Shown piece after piece: positions 1 through 10,689 of a stretch of 64,000 nt of DNA. The stretch's first letter is position 1. The number at the start of each line of letters is the position of its first letter. The notes beneath the pieces were generated by a model. That model was not told where the DNA came from, did no database searches, and saw nothing but the letters and a program-made list of their open reading frames with translations. A program made the position numbers and the translations under genes. This DNA comes from Chrysomallon squamiferum (lineage: Eukaryota > Mollusca > Gastropoda > Neomphalida > Peltospiridae): assembly GCA_012295275.1 (NCBI GenBank), contig CM022666.1, forward strand, positions 1,589,501 to 1,653,500. Direction: 5' to 3'.

Positions 1-69
1 GAAGACTTCGTCGTTGTCTTGTGTGTTGTACAGACAAAGAGTCACTGCTGATGGAAGCACGATAGACAT
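1..69 (-). CDS. Family A copy A01: ORF-A1, 5' part, cut by window edge
   Basis: First 23 codons of the family ORF, starting MSIV and running into the window edge around DNDDVF. The ATG complement lies at 67-69 and matches the start used by all complete copies. The start codon here is followed by the rarer family variant in which residue 5 is Leu or Phe. Leader and TATA box follow normally to the right. Whether the copy is complete cannot be judged from this window. No similarity to a known protein is recognised. Confidence 0.5.
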   Translation of the reverse strand, partial: MSIVLPSAVTLCLYNTQDNDEVF

Positions 70-169
70 TATTACAGTATGAGCTGATATCTTCAAGTGG
101 AAAGGTTTTCGTGAAGAAGCAAAGTGTTGTGAAAGCAAAATGTTTGTTACAGCAAGTGGAAGAGCTCTG

Positions 170-305
170 CAAGGAATGAAGTCTCTCAGTGTCTGTGGTC
201 TGTATTTATAGTCATTTTGTAGACATCCAGACAACGTGATGGGAAAACGTGAGTTTGACTCATTTGATTGACCGAACCAGAGAGCTAGGCGCATCACGTT
301 TCAAG
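170..305 (-). promoter_or_regulatory. A01 core and proximal promoter
   Basis: TATAAATA (complement at 203-210) is followed by the initiator TTCATTCC on the minus strand. Upstream are the family boxes: an ACGTTTTCCC-type box and a CGTGA-type box near 295. The ACGTG box is slightly altered (ATCACGTTTC in the plus reading), unlike the GCAACGTGAC of most copies. Confidence 0.7.
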
Positions 306-319
306 AAAACAACAAAACA

Positions 320-490
320 ATTTTCCGCTTCTTTTTCTTCTTATTCTTCTTCTTATTATTAGTAGTATTACGATCACTGCTACTACTATTGCTGCTACTA
401 CTATTTCTGTTGTGTTGCTATTATTATGCCATTACTACACACTTACATAGAAAAAGAAAGAGAGAGAAAGAAAGAAAGAAAGAGAGAGAC
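320..490 (-). repeat. A01 upstream triplet tract and (AAAG)n
   Basis: TTC/TTA/CTACTA-type triplets, which read as A-initial triplets on the minus strand, followed by GAAA/GAGA purine repeats to about 490. This is the family A upstream tract in a short form. The same arrangement recurs beside A14 at 28550-28700. Confidence 0.75.
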
Positions 491-757
491 ATTTGTTTCG
501 TTTGAAAACACAATATGTATTTTTGTCTCTATGTATTTTATGTGTACGTATGTATTTGTATATCTTAGAATTTGAATGTATCTGTCTTACGTACTTCTGG
601 ATTAGATCTGGGCGTATTCGGGAACGAACTGGCGCAGGAGGACAAATACAACATCAAAGACCCGTCAGATGCTGCTGAAAGACACGAACATGTGGCACCA
701 ATTCGCCCTAACTCCGAAGACCGATGACGTTACCGTTCGGCCATCAAGACAGCTTTA

Positions 758-758
<1 letters not shown>

Positions 759-788
<30 letters not shown>

Positions 789-1202
789 TGTATGTATGTA
801 TGTATGTATGTATGTATGTATGTATGTATGTATGTATGTATGTATGTATATGTACGTATGTATGTATGTGTGTGTATGTATGTATGTATGTATATATGTA
901 CGTATGTATGTATGTATGTATGTATGTATGTATGTATGTGTATGTATGTATGTATGTATGTATGTATGTATGTATGTATGGATATATGTACGTATGTATG
1001 TATGTATGTGTGTATGTGTGTATGTATGTATATGTATCTATGTATGTATGTATGTATGTATGTATGTATGTATGTATGTATGTATGTATGTATGTATGTA
1101 TGTATGTATGTATGTATGTATGTATGTATGTATATATGTACGTATGTATGCATGTATGTATCGATGTATCTATGTATCTATGTATGTATGTATGTATCTA
1201 TG

Positions 1203-1233
<31 letters not shown>

Positions 1234-1275
1234 TCTATGTATGTATGTATGTATGTATGTATGTATGTATGCATG
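759..1275. repeat. (TATG)n array, about 0.5 kb
   Basis: Near-continuous TATG tetranucleotides with scattered TGTG, TATC and TACG variants. Open frames on both strands (Met-Tyr-Val-Cys and His-Thr-Tyr-Ile repeats) are a trivial result of the repeat. The flanking sequence CCATCAAGACAGCTTTAATA recurs before the array at 28940. Confidence 0.97.
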
Positions 1276-1434
1276 TATCATGCATCTTTGTATCTATGTA
1301 AATGTTATTATGTATGTAAACGTAAATTTCATAACAAGTACATAGTATCAAGTCTGAAAGTTATTATGAGTAAACGATATCTGTCTGTGAAACTGAGGCT
1401 GACGACATGAACGGAAAACATCGTCTGCTGACAG
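1276..1434. other. Module M1, left flank (copy 1)
   Basis: Unique-looking sequence with GAGTAAACG and CTGTCTGTGAAACTGAGGCTG. It is shared with 29090-29209 and 30720-30842, so it belongs to a three-copy module. No gene is apparent. Confidence 0.7.
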
Positions 1435-1550
1435 CGCTGAAACTGCGTCACTGACCACGCGGCTGATACCAGGTGCCCATCACCCGATGTCACACGATGT
1501 CACACGATGCCACATCATAGGTTCGCCACTGCTTCAGGGAAAACGTGAGG
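1435..1550. repeat. 106-bp inverted-repeat arm, solitary copy
   Basis: Runs from CGCTGAAACTG to AAACGTGAGG. It matches the left arms at 29210-29315 and 30843-30948. Here the partner arm is absent: after the module interior the sequence runs on at 2228 without it. It carries an internal duplication of ACACGATGTC compared with the other arms. Confidence 0.8.
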
Positions 1551-1683
1551 ACGAAATCGTTTTGGTGATACTGATGTAAGCTAAATTTCAAACAGCTGAC
1601 ACATGCTTTGCAGACGTGAATACACAACGGATGAAGGTAATAATAACTGTAACCGAAAAGGATACTGGAATAGTTTATAAATG

Positions 1684-1723
<40 letters not shown>

Positions 1724-1805
1724 TCTTTCTTTTTGGTTTTCAATTTAAATCCGTAATATAATTTATTTCGTGTTAAAATAAAGTTTTAATTCAGAATATA
1801 TGACG

Positions 1806-1852
<47 letters not shown>

Positions 1853-2224
1853 TGTTTCACAGATGTTCATATATGACGTAATAAACCAGTGCTTGACCGA
1901 TTCTTTACCTCCATGACCTGAGGTTTACCTTGACCCATCCGGATATTCGATGACGTCATTTAGAGTCATATATGTTGAACTAAATCTTTATTTTTTAATT
2001 TAATCTCTTCTGGGGTTGTTGTTGTTTCTTTGATATTTGCCTTCAAAGATTTGTCTGGTGATAAACTCCACACAGTCTACAAGTCATGATTCACCAAGCA
2101 TACCGCACTGTTATATCTCGTTTTAACTCTTCTTACTTTTTTTTTTTTTTCTTTCGTTTTTCATTAGAATTCATTTCTCATCAGAGATAAGCAATACCTA
2201 TATAGGTTGTAGCGACAGAATCAT
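1551..2224. other. Module M1 interior: two (TTA)n arrays, two TGACGTCA palindromes
   Basis: (TTA)n at about 1686-1723 and 1807-1851. TGACGTCA, the consensus palindromic CRE/ATF site, occurs at 1801-1808 and 1951-1958, with a related ATATGACGTAAT near 1873. The interior is shared with 29316-30020 and 30949-31635. No coding potential is seen. The CRE match is to the known consensus; binding is not shown. Confidence 0.7.
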
Positions 2225-2227
2225 TTT

Positions 2228-2700
2228 AAATGTTCAGTTGCCTAACAAAATGTTCATAATTTTCGTTCGTCACAGTGTAATTATGAAAGAAAGCAACATA
2301 AGGAAAGCAAATATTTCAGTTTAGTGTTCCAGTAATATGTTTACTAAAAATGTTTTCACAAAAAAAAAAAAAAAAAATAAAAAAAAAAAACATCATCCAG
2401 GCATTAAAAAAGGGTAAGCATTTTTACGTCGAAAACTTATAATTAATGTAGATCATGTATTTCGTTTCGTTTGTGGAAATATTATCAATAACTTTGCCGT
2501 CGTCGATTTTAATATTTTTTATCTGAATTGGTGCTGGTAGCAAACCGTGATCACGAAATCAAATACTGTAATTTTATTCTAATAAGTACATTAAATGTCT
2601 ATAACTGTATCTTTTCATGTTTAATTAATTACCTGTATCTTTATCTAAGATAGAAATTTAATTCCATTCAGTGAATTAGACATCCGGAAAATTTCATTGA
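2228..2700. repeat. Segment X, orientation 1
   Basis: Reverse complement of 30131-30594 and, in part, of 31743-32030. It includes an (A)n stretch at 2360-2391 and the stretch GTAGCAAACCGTGATCACG. It therefore sits in opposite orientation to the paralogous modules. No ORF. Confidence 0.8.
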
Positions 2701-3470
2701 CTTGTTTTGTTTTTTAAAGAGAATTTGATGAACTAAATGAATTAAATGAAAAAATAGTTCACAAGTGCAGACATTTTCGGAATATAGAATTGCATTTACA
2801 CCATCATAGCTCAATTAATTGTAGTACTATATATATATATATATGTAACAAAAATATACGTGTAATTTAGAGATAATGACGTACATATTAAGACTACTAC
2901 TACTACTACAATACTACTTTTCCTGTTGTTGCTGGTGTGTTTTTATATATCAGGTTAATTTGAGTCGTATACCTATTTAATTTTATATGCCTATTCTGTA
3001 CGCTTCATTTTGTATTTATGCACACGCACGTACAAGTATAACTGACACAGACCTTGATTTTCAACTTATTTCGTAGCATTAAAGGACTGTGAATTTGTGA
3101 CACAATTATCACAGTGTTTGTTTACTAAAAGCTGGAGTTACCTTTCTTATTAACTTCTGACTAACTGTTTGTTGAGCGACTCATCAGACTTTGGTCTTCT
3201 AGGTCAAATCTCTTTGTGCAGAACATAAAATGTATTCATTTAAATATTTCTTTATTAGCTCAACCATTACAGTGATACTCTGTACAATGTGCAGCTAATG
3301 ACATTCTGGTAGAATTACTTTATTTTTTTTTTTGTTTCCAATATGATCGGAGCCTTCAAAGTGACAAATTTATTAATAATTTGTTCATTTACTGTAAAAA
3401 GTGTAATATTATTTTTAAACAACTGGTGTTTTTATTATTTCATACAAAAAACCTATAACCTTATTGTATT
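2701..3470. other. Apparently single-copy noncoding stretch
   Basis: AT-rich sequence with a short (TA)n at 2829-2844, a few ACTACT triplets near 2900 and T runs. No ORF of note, no RNA gene recognised, and no match that I could find elsewhere in the window. Confidence 0.5.
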
Positions 3471-3472
3471 TT

Positions 3473-3514
3473 GTACTGACAAAGTGTCACTGCTGATGGA
3501 AACACGATAGACAT
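3473..3514 (-). pseudogene. A02: ORF-A1 5' fragment
   Basis: Only about 14 codons (MSIVFPSAV and on) remain before homology ends at TTGTACTGACAAAG. The break falls inside the 25-nt element that also occurs inverted in family 3' flanks. Leader and promoter are intact to the right, so a transcript would read into unrelated sequence. Confidence 0.6.
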
Positions 3515-3614
3515 TATTACAGTATCAGCTGATATGTTCAAGTGCAAAGATTTTCATGAAGAAGCAAAGTGTTGTGAAAGCAAAATGTTTGTTACAGCAA
3601 GTGGAAGAGCTCTG

Positions 3615-3780
3615 AAAGGAATGAAGTCTCTCAGTGTCTGTGGTCTCTATTTATAGACATTTTACTGAAATCCGGACAGCGTGATGGGAAAACGTGAGAT
3701 TGATTCGTTTGAAAGACTGAACCAGACACCTGTCTGGGTCACGTTGCAAGAAAACAACCAAAAAGATTTCATCTTCCCCT
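3615..3780 (-). promoter_or_regulatory. A02 promoter
   Basis: TATAAATA complement at 3648-3655, initiator complement GGAATGAA near 3620, and GTCACGTTGCAAG near 3737-3749, the complement of the family GCAACGTGAC box. The promoter looks complete although the gene behind it is truncated. Confidence 0.7.
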
Positions 3781-3781
3781 T

Positions 3782-3951
3782 CTTCTTGTTCTTCTTCTTA
3801 TGATTATTATTATTATTATTACGGCTACTACTACTACTACTACTACGACTACTGGTATTGCTGCTGCTCTTCTACTATTATTTGTAGTGTTTAATATCAA
3901 TACTGTAGTATGTGAGTAAAATAAATTTAAAAAAAACATTTAAAAAAATAA

Positions 3952-3984
<33 letters not shown>

Positions 3985-3990
3985 AAAGTC
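3782..3990 (-). repeat. A02 upstream triplet tract
   Basis: TTC, TTA, CTA and GCT triplets (A-initial on the minus strand) to about 3895, then (AAT)n at 3953-3980. The order AAG-AAT-AAC-AGC away from the promoter matches the other copies. Confidence 0.8.
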
Positions 3991-6015
3991 AAGTTGATCA
4001 GTCAGAAGGTGCTTTGCGTTTATGTATCCCTGGAGATGAACTTTAGTCATTTTCCACCTGCGGAATCCAGACCAATTGCGGAATAATTATATATGTAAAA
4101 TTTTACGTCATGACGGTACAGGTTACCGTGGAAACGTGTCGAACATGTTATTAATTGAGCACGTGTATTGACACGGGCTGGTCATTTAGCTATGGCGCAG
4201 ACGTATTACTGATGACCGAACAATACAGGTGACAATACAGGTCACAATACAGGTGACCTTGGAAACGTTACACTACCTTGATTTACTCTTTGTTACTGTA
4301 GTCTAATAAAAAAACAAAACAAAAATAATAATACAATCCACTAAATTCCTAAATATGTTATGTTTACTATTTAAATTAATGGCCTTTTAGATATTTTTAC
4401 CTTCTCTAAGACGAAACTAAAGTGATTTATTTTACAACTGTCTGGACGTTTTTTTTTCCCATGAACGTATTATATAATACAAGCATTCTGATCAAAGCTT
4501 AAGAATCAGATATGTTTTAGTTTCCTCAGAGATTCACACTGACCTTTCTAGACAATTTTATCATTTCAAATAGGTCACAGCTGTTTAGTCTTTTATAATC
4601 CGGTTTTTCTATCTACACCACCATTTAAACATATTAATGAAATACTCTGACTTTACAACACTTTGCATTTAAACCAATGTAGACACATTTCACTAAATTT
4701 ATGGTTAGTAATGTTACTGGTACTTTTAATGATTACCACAGATGGTTCAAGCTTAATACGTCGTTGATATTGACAAACTAATTTATTATTTTATCTATTT
4801 ATTTATTCGGAAATAAATACAAACGGTCATACATACAAACACACACACACACATGCACACATACACATAAACATACACACAAGCATACCTTGTCAATTGT
4901 TGGTCACAGATCTATGCTTATTTATTCATTACAATATTACTTAAATAATTATCAAATGAAGGCGAAGAAGAAGAAGAAATGATCACAGCTTCACAGCTAA
5001 GTAAAACATTTCAAAACATTAATTAATTTCTGGGGAGGGGGGGTAATTTAGTTTACTGTTTAGTACAGAATTAAATTTCAGTATTTATTATTATTATTTT
5101 TTTTTTTGTATGCTACTTTCTTCCAATGATGTTTCTGTGATCTGATAACTTTTTAAAAGACAGTGAAGTCTATGTTTTATTTATTTTTATTTTTTCCTAA
5201 AAATAAAATCACGTTACAACACTTATATGAAACACTTCAGCAGTCAAAATTTAATATTTTCGATTAATTCTATCGAAAAAATTCTTTGAAAAAAAAAAAT
5301 CATCATTTCTCTCATATTATTTTCAGTTATAAACACATGTTTAACTTGTCTATTTTTAGACAACTTTATATTCGTATCTTCTTCTGCTTAATAAAAATAT
5401 TTAAAAAAAATAATAATAATAACTCAGATAAGAAAATATATACACAAATATGAAACATCGCAAAACTATTTGGGGAGTACTAGTTGGAATGTGAAACAGA
5501 CTCAGCGCGCTAAAAGTATATTAGTATCTGGAGTTTAACAGTTCAGAATAATAAAAGTTTAAATTTTAAACGATTTTTCAAAAATATTTGTATTAAGTAA
5601 TTTATTAAGTATATAAAAAATTATTAAATTATATATTGTCATTACTATGTTCCAACATAATCGTATTTTTAGTCTATCAGGCGATTATAAATTATAATTC
5701 TAGTAAAATCGAATGCGTAAATAAAAACAAAGAAGAAGTATATGAGATTAAAATTAATTTATTAATACTAATTGTTTTAGAAGAATACATTTAAAACAGT
5801 ATTTCTTTTCTTCACATTTTTCAATGTAAGTTTTCAACGTTCCGTATCCGTGTTAATATACAAATGGTTTTGGTCTCAGTGTTGTTTCTTTCGGTCTATA
5901 TGGTTCGAAATTGGTGGAGATCTTCAATGTGGAGTTCACTCAGTCCCATGTCTGAAGTGTCCGAAATCAGTTCATGTACATTACGTTTTGTTCCATGTAG
6001 TAGAATCAAATTTAC
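3991..6015. other. Long inter-unit spacer, copy a
   Basis: About 2 kb of noncoding sequence shared with 7630-9650 and 32395-34400 in the same orientation, and with 53830-55100 and 56640-58010 inverted. Landmarks are CCCTGGAGATGAACTTTAGT near 4030, a 12-bp repeat near 4220, (CA)n at 4836-4880, GGGGAGGGGGGG near 5032, and the 3' flank of A03 beyond about 5500. No ORF is credible. The repeated conservation simply shows that the spacer was duplicated together with the gene. Confidence 0.8.
4219..4262. repeat. 12-bp tandem repeat GACAATACAGGT, three units
   Basis: Three tandem units with one C/G variant, sitting in the spacer upstream of a family A promoter. The paralogous positions hold three units (7867-7902) and four units (32631-32680). 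Confidence 0.85.
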
Positions 6016-6019
6016 GAGA

Positions 6020-6196
6020 TCATGCAATATCTATGTTCTGTAGTTGAACAGATAATGTTCTGTAGATGAACAGATAATGTTCTGTAGTTGAACGCATAAT
6101 ATTCTGTAGTTGAACCGAGAATGTTCTGTACTTGAACGGATAAGGTTGTTCATCATCTCTTTTGATCAGAGAGCCTGCTGAGAAGAAGAATTTCAT
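6020..6196 (-). CDS. A03: ORF-A2, 58 codons
   Basis: Starts MKFFFSAGSLIKRDDE and ends NIDIA before TGA at 6020-6022. The body is five 22-bp units, which encode a 22-residue periodic peptide because three units equal 66 nt. The ATG overlaps the ORF-A1 stop. Its ORF-A1 is truncated and no promoter is present, so expression is unlikely. Length and tail equal those of A05 and (apart from a nonsense codon) A16. Confidence 0.4.
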   Translation of the reverse strand: MKFFFSAGSLIKRDDEQPYPFKYRTFSVQLQNIMRSTTEHYLFIYRTLSVQLQNIDIA

Positions 6197-6294
6197 TTTC
6201 TGTGTGAGTCTTCCTCCTGAATCCCCGATACTGGGAATATTTCCCTGTCAGCGACAGAGTGTTCCAAAAGATACAATCCTCTGCCGCTTTGAGG
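6193..6294 (-). pseudogene. A03: ORF-A1 C-terminal fragment
   Basis: About 34 codons from the QSGRGLYLLEHSV part to the stop. Homology stops abruptly inside the codons for MPQ and is followed by AGTATATTAGTATCTGGAG, which is family 3'-flank sequence. The unit was therefore cut and rejoined to another unit. Confidence 0.7.
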
Positions 6295-6299
6295 CAGTA

Positions 6300-6915
6300 T
6301 ATTAGTATCTGGAGTTTGACTGTTCAGAATAATAAAAGTTTAAATTTTAAACGATTTTTCAAAAATATTTGTATTAAGTAATTTATCAAGTATATAAAAA
6401 TTATTAAATTATATATTGTGATTACTATGTTCCAACATAATCGTATTTTTAGCCTATCAGACGATCAGTTACTTTTTCTCAGTACAACAAAAAGATAGAA
6501 AGAGAGAATAATAAAATGAGAGGGAAAGGCAAATACAATTTTCTTAAGTTGATAAATAATTCTAGTTAAATTATAACCATATATAAAAACAAACAAGTAT
6601 ATGAGATTAATATTAATTTATTAATACTAATTGTTTTAAAAGAATACATTTAAAACAGTATTTCTTTTTTTTTTACGTTTTTCAATGTGAGTTTTCAACG
6701 TTCCGTGTCCGTGTTAATATACAAATGGTTTTGATCTCAGTGTTGTTTAGTTTGGTCCATGAGCAAGATGGAATTCGGGTACCAAACTGGTGAAGAACTT
6801 CAATGAGGATTTTGGTTTGTCCTATGTCTGAAGTGTCCGAAATTAGTTGATGTACTTTTCTTATTCAATCGCTGGCTGCAGAATTTTGTCCGATGTGGTA
6901 AATCTAAATTTACGT
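6300..6915. other. A04 3' flank
   Basis: Noncoding sequence in minus-strand orientation. A TTTATT (AATAAA complement) at 6617-6622 lies about 300 nt beyond the ORF-A2 stop of A04. A degraded copy of the 25-nt antisense element (TCAGTACAACA) lies near 6479. Confidence 0.7.
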
Positions 6916-6919
6916 GAAA

Positions 6920-7051
6920 TCATGCAAAATCTATGTCTTTAGTTGAACCGATAATGTTCTGTAGTTGAACAGATAATGTTCTGTAGTTGAACAGATAATG
7001 TTGTTCATCATCTCTTTTGATCAGAGAGCCTGCTGAGAAGAAGAATTTCAT
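6920..7051 (-). CDS. A04: ORF-A2, 43 codons
   Basis: MKFFFSAGSLIKRDDEQHYL, then three 22-bp units, then a tail KDIDFA and TGA (complement at 6920-6922). The ATG lies in the ATGA shared with the end of ORF-A1. Three units is the base length of the class I series (3, 6, 9, 12 units). The first residues are weakly hydrophobic but too short for a convincing signal peptide. Translation would need reinitiation after ORF-A1; this is inference. Confidence 0.45.
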   Translation of the reverse strand: MKFFFSAGSLIKRDDEQHYLFNYRTLSVQLQNIIGSTKDIDFA

Positions 7052-7236
7052 TTTCTGTGTGAGTCTTCCTCCTGAATCCGCCATACTGGGAACATTTCCC
7101 TGTCAGCGACAGAATGTTCCAAAAGATACAGTCCTCTGCCGCTTTGAGGCATGTCCACGTCCATAGTGAAGACGTCGTCATTGTCTTGTGTGTTGTACTG
7201 ACAAAGAGTCACTGCTGATGGAAACACGATAGACAT
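7048..7236 (-). CDS. A04: ORF-A1, 62 codons, intact
   Basis: Starts at the first ATG after the predicted initiator, with A at -3. The protein is acidic: eleven Asp/Glu against four Arg/Lys, clustered as DNDD, MDVDM, EED. It has one Cys and no membrane segment or signal peptide. Variants here are Gln at 13 and VWR near the C-terminus where others have VSG or VSR. The promoter is complete. I recognise no family; coding status rests on an undisturbed frame in twelve copies. Confidence 0.5.
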   Translation of the reverse strand: MSIVFPSAVTLCQYNTQDNDDVFTMDVDMPQSGRGLYLLEHSVADREMFPVWRIQEEDSHRK

Positions 7237-7334
7237 TATTGCAGTATTAGCTGATATATTCAAGGGCAAAGAATTTCGTGAACAAGCAAAGTGTTGTGAA
7301 AGCAAAATGTTTGTTACAGCAAGTGGAAGAGCTC

Positions 7335-7480
7335 TGAAAGGAATGAAATCTCTCAGTGTCTGTGGTCTCTATTTATAGACATTTTACTGAAATCCGGACA
7401 GCGTGATGGGAAAACGTGAGATTGATTCGTTTGAAAGACTGAACGAGACACCTGTCTGGGTCACGTTGCAAGAAAACAAC
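7335..7480 (-). promoter_or_regulatory. A04 promoter
   Basis: TATAAATA complement at 7370-7377, with the initiator and the AAACGTGAG and GTCACGTTGCAAG boxes in the family spacing. Confidence 0.75.
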
Positions 7481-7494
7481 CAAAAAGATTTCAT

Positions 7495-7524
7495 CTTCCC
7501 CTTCTTCGTCTTCTTCTTCTTATG

Positions 7525-7583
<59 letters not shown>

Positions 7584-7630
7584 GATTATTATTATTATTA
7601 TTATTATTATTATAAGAATAATAATAATTA
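7495..7630 (-). repeat. A04 triplet tract, almost pure (TTA)n
   Basis: Short TTC block then about 100 bp of TTA with two TGATTA interruptions. Here the AGC and AAC parts of the usual tract are missing and AAT dominates, as also at A15. Confidence 0.9.
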
Positions 7631-9650
7631 AAAAAGTCAAGATGGTCAGTCACAAGGTGCTTTGCGTTTATGTATCCCTGGAGATGAACTTTAGTCATTT
7701 TCCACCTGCAGAATCCAGACCAATTGCGGAATAATTATATATGTAAAATTTTACGTCATGACGGTACAGGTTACCGTAGAAACGTGTCGAAAATGTTATT
7801 AATTGAGCACGTGTATTTACACGGGCTGGTCATTTAGCTATGGCGCAGACGTATTACTGATGACCGAACAATACAGGTGACAATACAGGTGACAATACAG
7901 GAAACGTTACAATTCCTTGTTTTTGTCTTTGTTACAGAAGTCTAATACAAAAATTATAATAATAATAATAATAAAATCCACTAAATTCCTAAATATGTTA
8001 TGTTTACTATTTAAATTAATGGCCTTTTACTTATTTTTACCTTCTCTAAGACGAAACTAAAGTGATTTATTTTACAACTGTCTGGACGTTTTTTTTCCCC
8101 ATGAACGTATTATATAATACAGGCATTCTGATCAAAGCTTAAGAATCAGATATGTGTTAGTTTCCTCAGAGATTCACACTGACCTTTTTAGACAATTTTA
8201 TCATTTCAAATAGGTCACAGCTGTTTAGTATGTTGTAATCCGATTTTTCTATCTACACCACCATTTCAACCTATTAATGAAATACTCTGAGTTTACAACA
8301 CTTTACATTTAAACCTATGTAGACACATTTAACTAATTGTATGGTTGGTAATGTTACTGATACTTTTAACGAATAATACAGAAGATTCAACCTTAAACAG
8401 TCGTTGATACTGATAAACTCATTTATTATTTATTTATTTATTTATTCGTAAATAAATACAAACGTTCATACATACAAACACACACACACACATGCACACA
8501 TACACATAAACATACACACAAGCATACCTTGTCAACTGTTGGTCACAGATCTATGCTTATTTATTCATTACAATATTACTTAAATAATTATCAAATTAAG
8601 AAGAAGAAATGATCACAGTTTCACACCTTAGGAAAAAAATTCAAAACATTAATTAATTTCTGGGGAGGGGGGTAATTTAGTTTACTGTTTAGTAAAGAAT
8701 TAAATTTCAGTATTTATTATTATTAATTTTTTTTTTTGTATGCTACTTTCTTCCAATGATGTTTCTGTGATCTGATAACTTTTTAAAAAACAGTGAAGTC
8801 TATGTTTTATTTATTTATTTTTTTTTTTTACTAAAAATAAAATCACGTTACAACACTTATATGAAACACTTCAGCAGTCAAAATTTAATATTTTCGATTA
8901 ATTCTATCGAAAACATTCTTTGAAAAAAAAAATCATCATTTCTCTCATATTATTTTCAGTTATAAACACATGTTTAACATGTCTATTTTTAGACAACTTT
9001 ATATTCGTATCTTCTTCTGCTTAATAAAAATATTTAAAAAAAATAATAATAATAACAACTCAGATAAGAAAATATATACACAAATATGAAACATCGCAAA
9101 ACTATTTGGGGAGTACTAGTTGGAATGTGAAACAGACTCAGCGCGCTAAAAGTATATTAGTATCTGGAGTTTAACAGTTCAGAATAATAAAAGTTTAAAT
9201 TTTAAACGATTTTTCAAAAATATTTGTATTAAGTAATTTATTAAGTATATAAAAAATTATTAAATTATATATTGGCATTACTATGTTCCAACATAATCGT
9301 ATTTTTAGTCTATCAGGCGATTATAAATTATAATTCTAGTAAAATCGTAAGCGTAAATAAAAACAAAGAAGAAGTATATGAGATTAAAATTAATTTATTA
9401 ATACTAATTGTTTTAAAAGAATACATTTACAACAGTATTTCTTTTCTTCACATTTTTCAATGTAAGTTTTCAACGTTCCGTGTCCGTGTTAATATACAAA
9501 TGGTTTTGGTCTCAGTGTTGTTTCTTTCGGTCTATATGGTTCGAAATTGGTGGAGATCTTCAATGTGGAGTTCACTCAGTCCCATGTCTGAAGTGTCCGA
9601 AATCAGTTCATGTACATTACGTTTTGTTCCATGTAGTAGAATCAAATTTA
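7631..9650. other. Long inter-unit spacer, copy b, and A05 3' flank
   Basis: Near-identical to 3991-6015. Contains the 12-bp repeat at 7867-7902, (CA)n near 8475-8500, an AT-rich middle, and a TTTATT at 9394-9399 that would serve A05 as polyadenylation signal. Plus-strand frames of 135 codons here and at 34022 are antisense to the 3' flank and are not considered genes. Confidence 0.8.
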
Positions 9651-9655
9651 CGAGA

Positions 9656-9832
9656 TCATGCAATATCTATGTTCTGTAGTTGAACAGATAATGTTCTGTA
9701 GATGAACAGATAATGTTCTGTAGTTGAACGCATAATATTCTGTAGTTGAACCGAGAATGTTCTGTATTTGAACGGATAATGTTGTTCATCATCTCTTTTG
9801 ATCAGAGAGCCTGCTGAGAAGAAGAATTTCAT
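9656..9832 (-). CDS. A05: ORF-A2, 58 codons
   Basis: Same layout as A03: five 22-bp units and the tail NIDIA with TGA at 9656-9658 (complement). Frame and length match A03 exactly, with small substitutions. No promoter precedes this copy. Confidence 0.35.
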   Translation of the reverse strand: MKFFFSAGSLIKRDDEQHYPFKYRTFSVQLQNIMRSTTEHYLFIYRTLSVQLQNIDIA

Positions 9833-10017
9833 TTTCTGTATGAGTCTTCCTCCTGAATCCCCGATACTGGGAACATTTCCCTGTCAGCGGCAGAGTGTTC
9901 CAAAAGATACAATCCTCTGCCGCTTTGAGGCATGTCCACGTCCATAGTGAAGACGTCGTCGTTGTCTTGTGTGTTGTACTGACAAAGAGTCACTGCTGAT
10001 GGAAACACGATAGACAT
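9829..10017 (-). CDS. A05: ORF-A1, intact but promoterless
   Basis: All 62 codons are present; unusual residues are Ala for Val in EHSAAD and Tyr near the end (DSYRK). The leader is cut after about 70 nt at position 10093-10100, where the sequence turns into copy A06 on the other strand. With leader start, initiator and TATA box gone, it is probably silent, so it is a useful control copy for selection tests. Confidence 0.4.
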   Translation of the reverse strand: MSIVFPSAVTLCQYNTQDNDDVFTMDVDMPQSGRGLYLLEHSAADREMFPVSGIQEEDSYRK

Positions 10018-10099
10018 TATTGCAGTATCAGCTGATATATTCAAGGGCAAAGAATTTCGTGAACAAGCAAAGTGTTGTGAAAGCAAAATGTTTGATACT

Positions 10100-10420
10100 G
10101 TTCCCAGTATCGCGGATTCAGGAGGAAGACTCACACTGAAAATGAAATTCTTCTTGTCAGCAGGCTCTGTGATCAAAAGATACGATGAACAACCTTATCG
10201 GTTCAGCTACAGAATATTATCGGTTCAACTACAGAACATTATCTGTTCAACCACAGAACATTATCTGTCCAACTACAGAACATTATCGAATCAACTACAG
10301 AACATTATCTGTCCAACTACAGAACTTTATCTGTTCAACCACAGACGTAGAAAATGCATGATATCACGTAAATTTAGTTTTACCAATTCGGACAAAATTC
10401 TGGAGGCAACGATTGTATAA
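10100..10420 (+). pseudogene. A06: 5'-truncated copy with out-of-frame ORF-A2
   Basis: Begins in the ORF-A1 codons for FPVSRIQEEDS, then ORF-A2 from ATG at 10142. It has seven 22-bp units, a number that does not keep frame, so the usual DVENA tail is replaced by RRRKCMIS and a run-on to 10420. No promoter and no ORF-A1 start. Subfamily marks (SAGSVIKR, RFSYRI) group it with A07 and A17. Confidence 0.7.
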
Positions 10421-10626
10421 GAAAAGTACATCAACTAATTTCGGACACTTCAGACATAGGAGAAACTAAAATCCACATTGAAGCTCTTCACCAGTTTGGT
10501 ACCCGAATTCTATCTTGCTGATGGACCAAACTAAACAACACTCAGATCAAAACCATTTGTATATTAACGCGGACACCGAAAGTTGAAAACTCACATTGAA
10601 AAACGTAAAAAAAAGAAATACTGTTG

Positions 10627-10630
<4 letters not shown>
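10421..10630 (+). other. A06 3' flank
   Basis: Contains GGACACTTCAGACATAGGAG and CATTTGTATATTAACGCGGA, the conserved 3' flank. It is broken by a (GA)n array before the AATAAA signal found in complete copies. Confidence 0.75.

Positions 10631-10689
<59 letters not shown>

Larger units (their letters stand above)
9470..10580. repeat. Fold-back repeat formed by A05 and A06
   Basis: A05 (minus) and A06 (plus) are joined tail-outward around 10095. Their ORF-A1 ends, ORF-A2 regions and 3' flanks form imperfect inverted arms of roughly 0.4 kb with about 0.2 kb between them. The best-matched part is 9780-9890 against 10100-10200. Confidence 0.8.

Noticed and set aside
724-1345. Several long frames with Met-Tyr-Val-Cys or His-Thr-Tyr-Ile repeats
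   Set aside because: Every frame of a TATG array without a stop is open; no non-repeat part is conserved. The same holds at 11383, 14047, 18785, 36703 and 47687.
9272-9679. 135-codon plus-strand frame, also at 34022-34429
   Set aside because: Antisense to the family A 3' flank and ORF-A2, opens with a non-ATG codon, and the two copies are a recent duplication, so shared openness is not evidence of coding. The A03 counterpart is interrupted.
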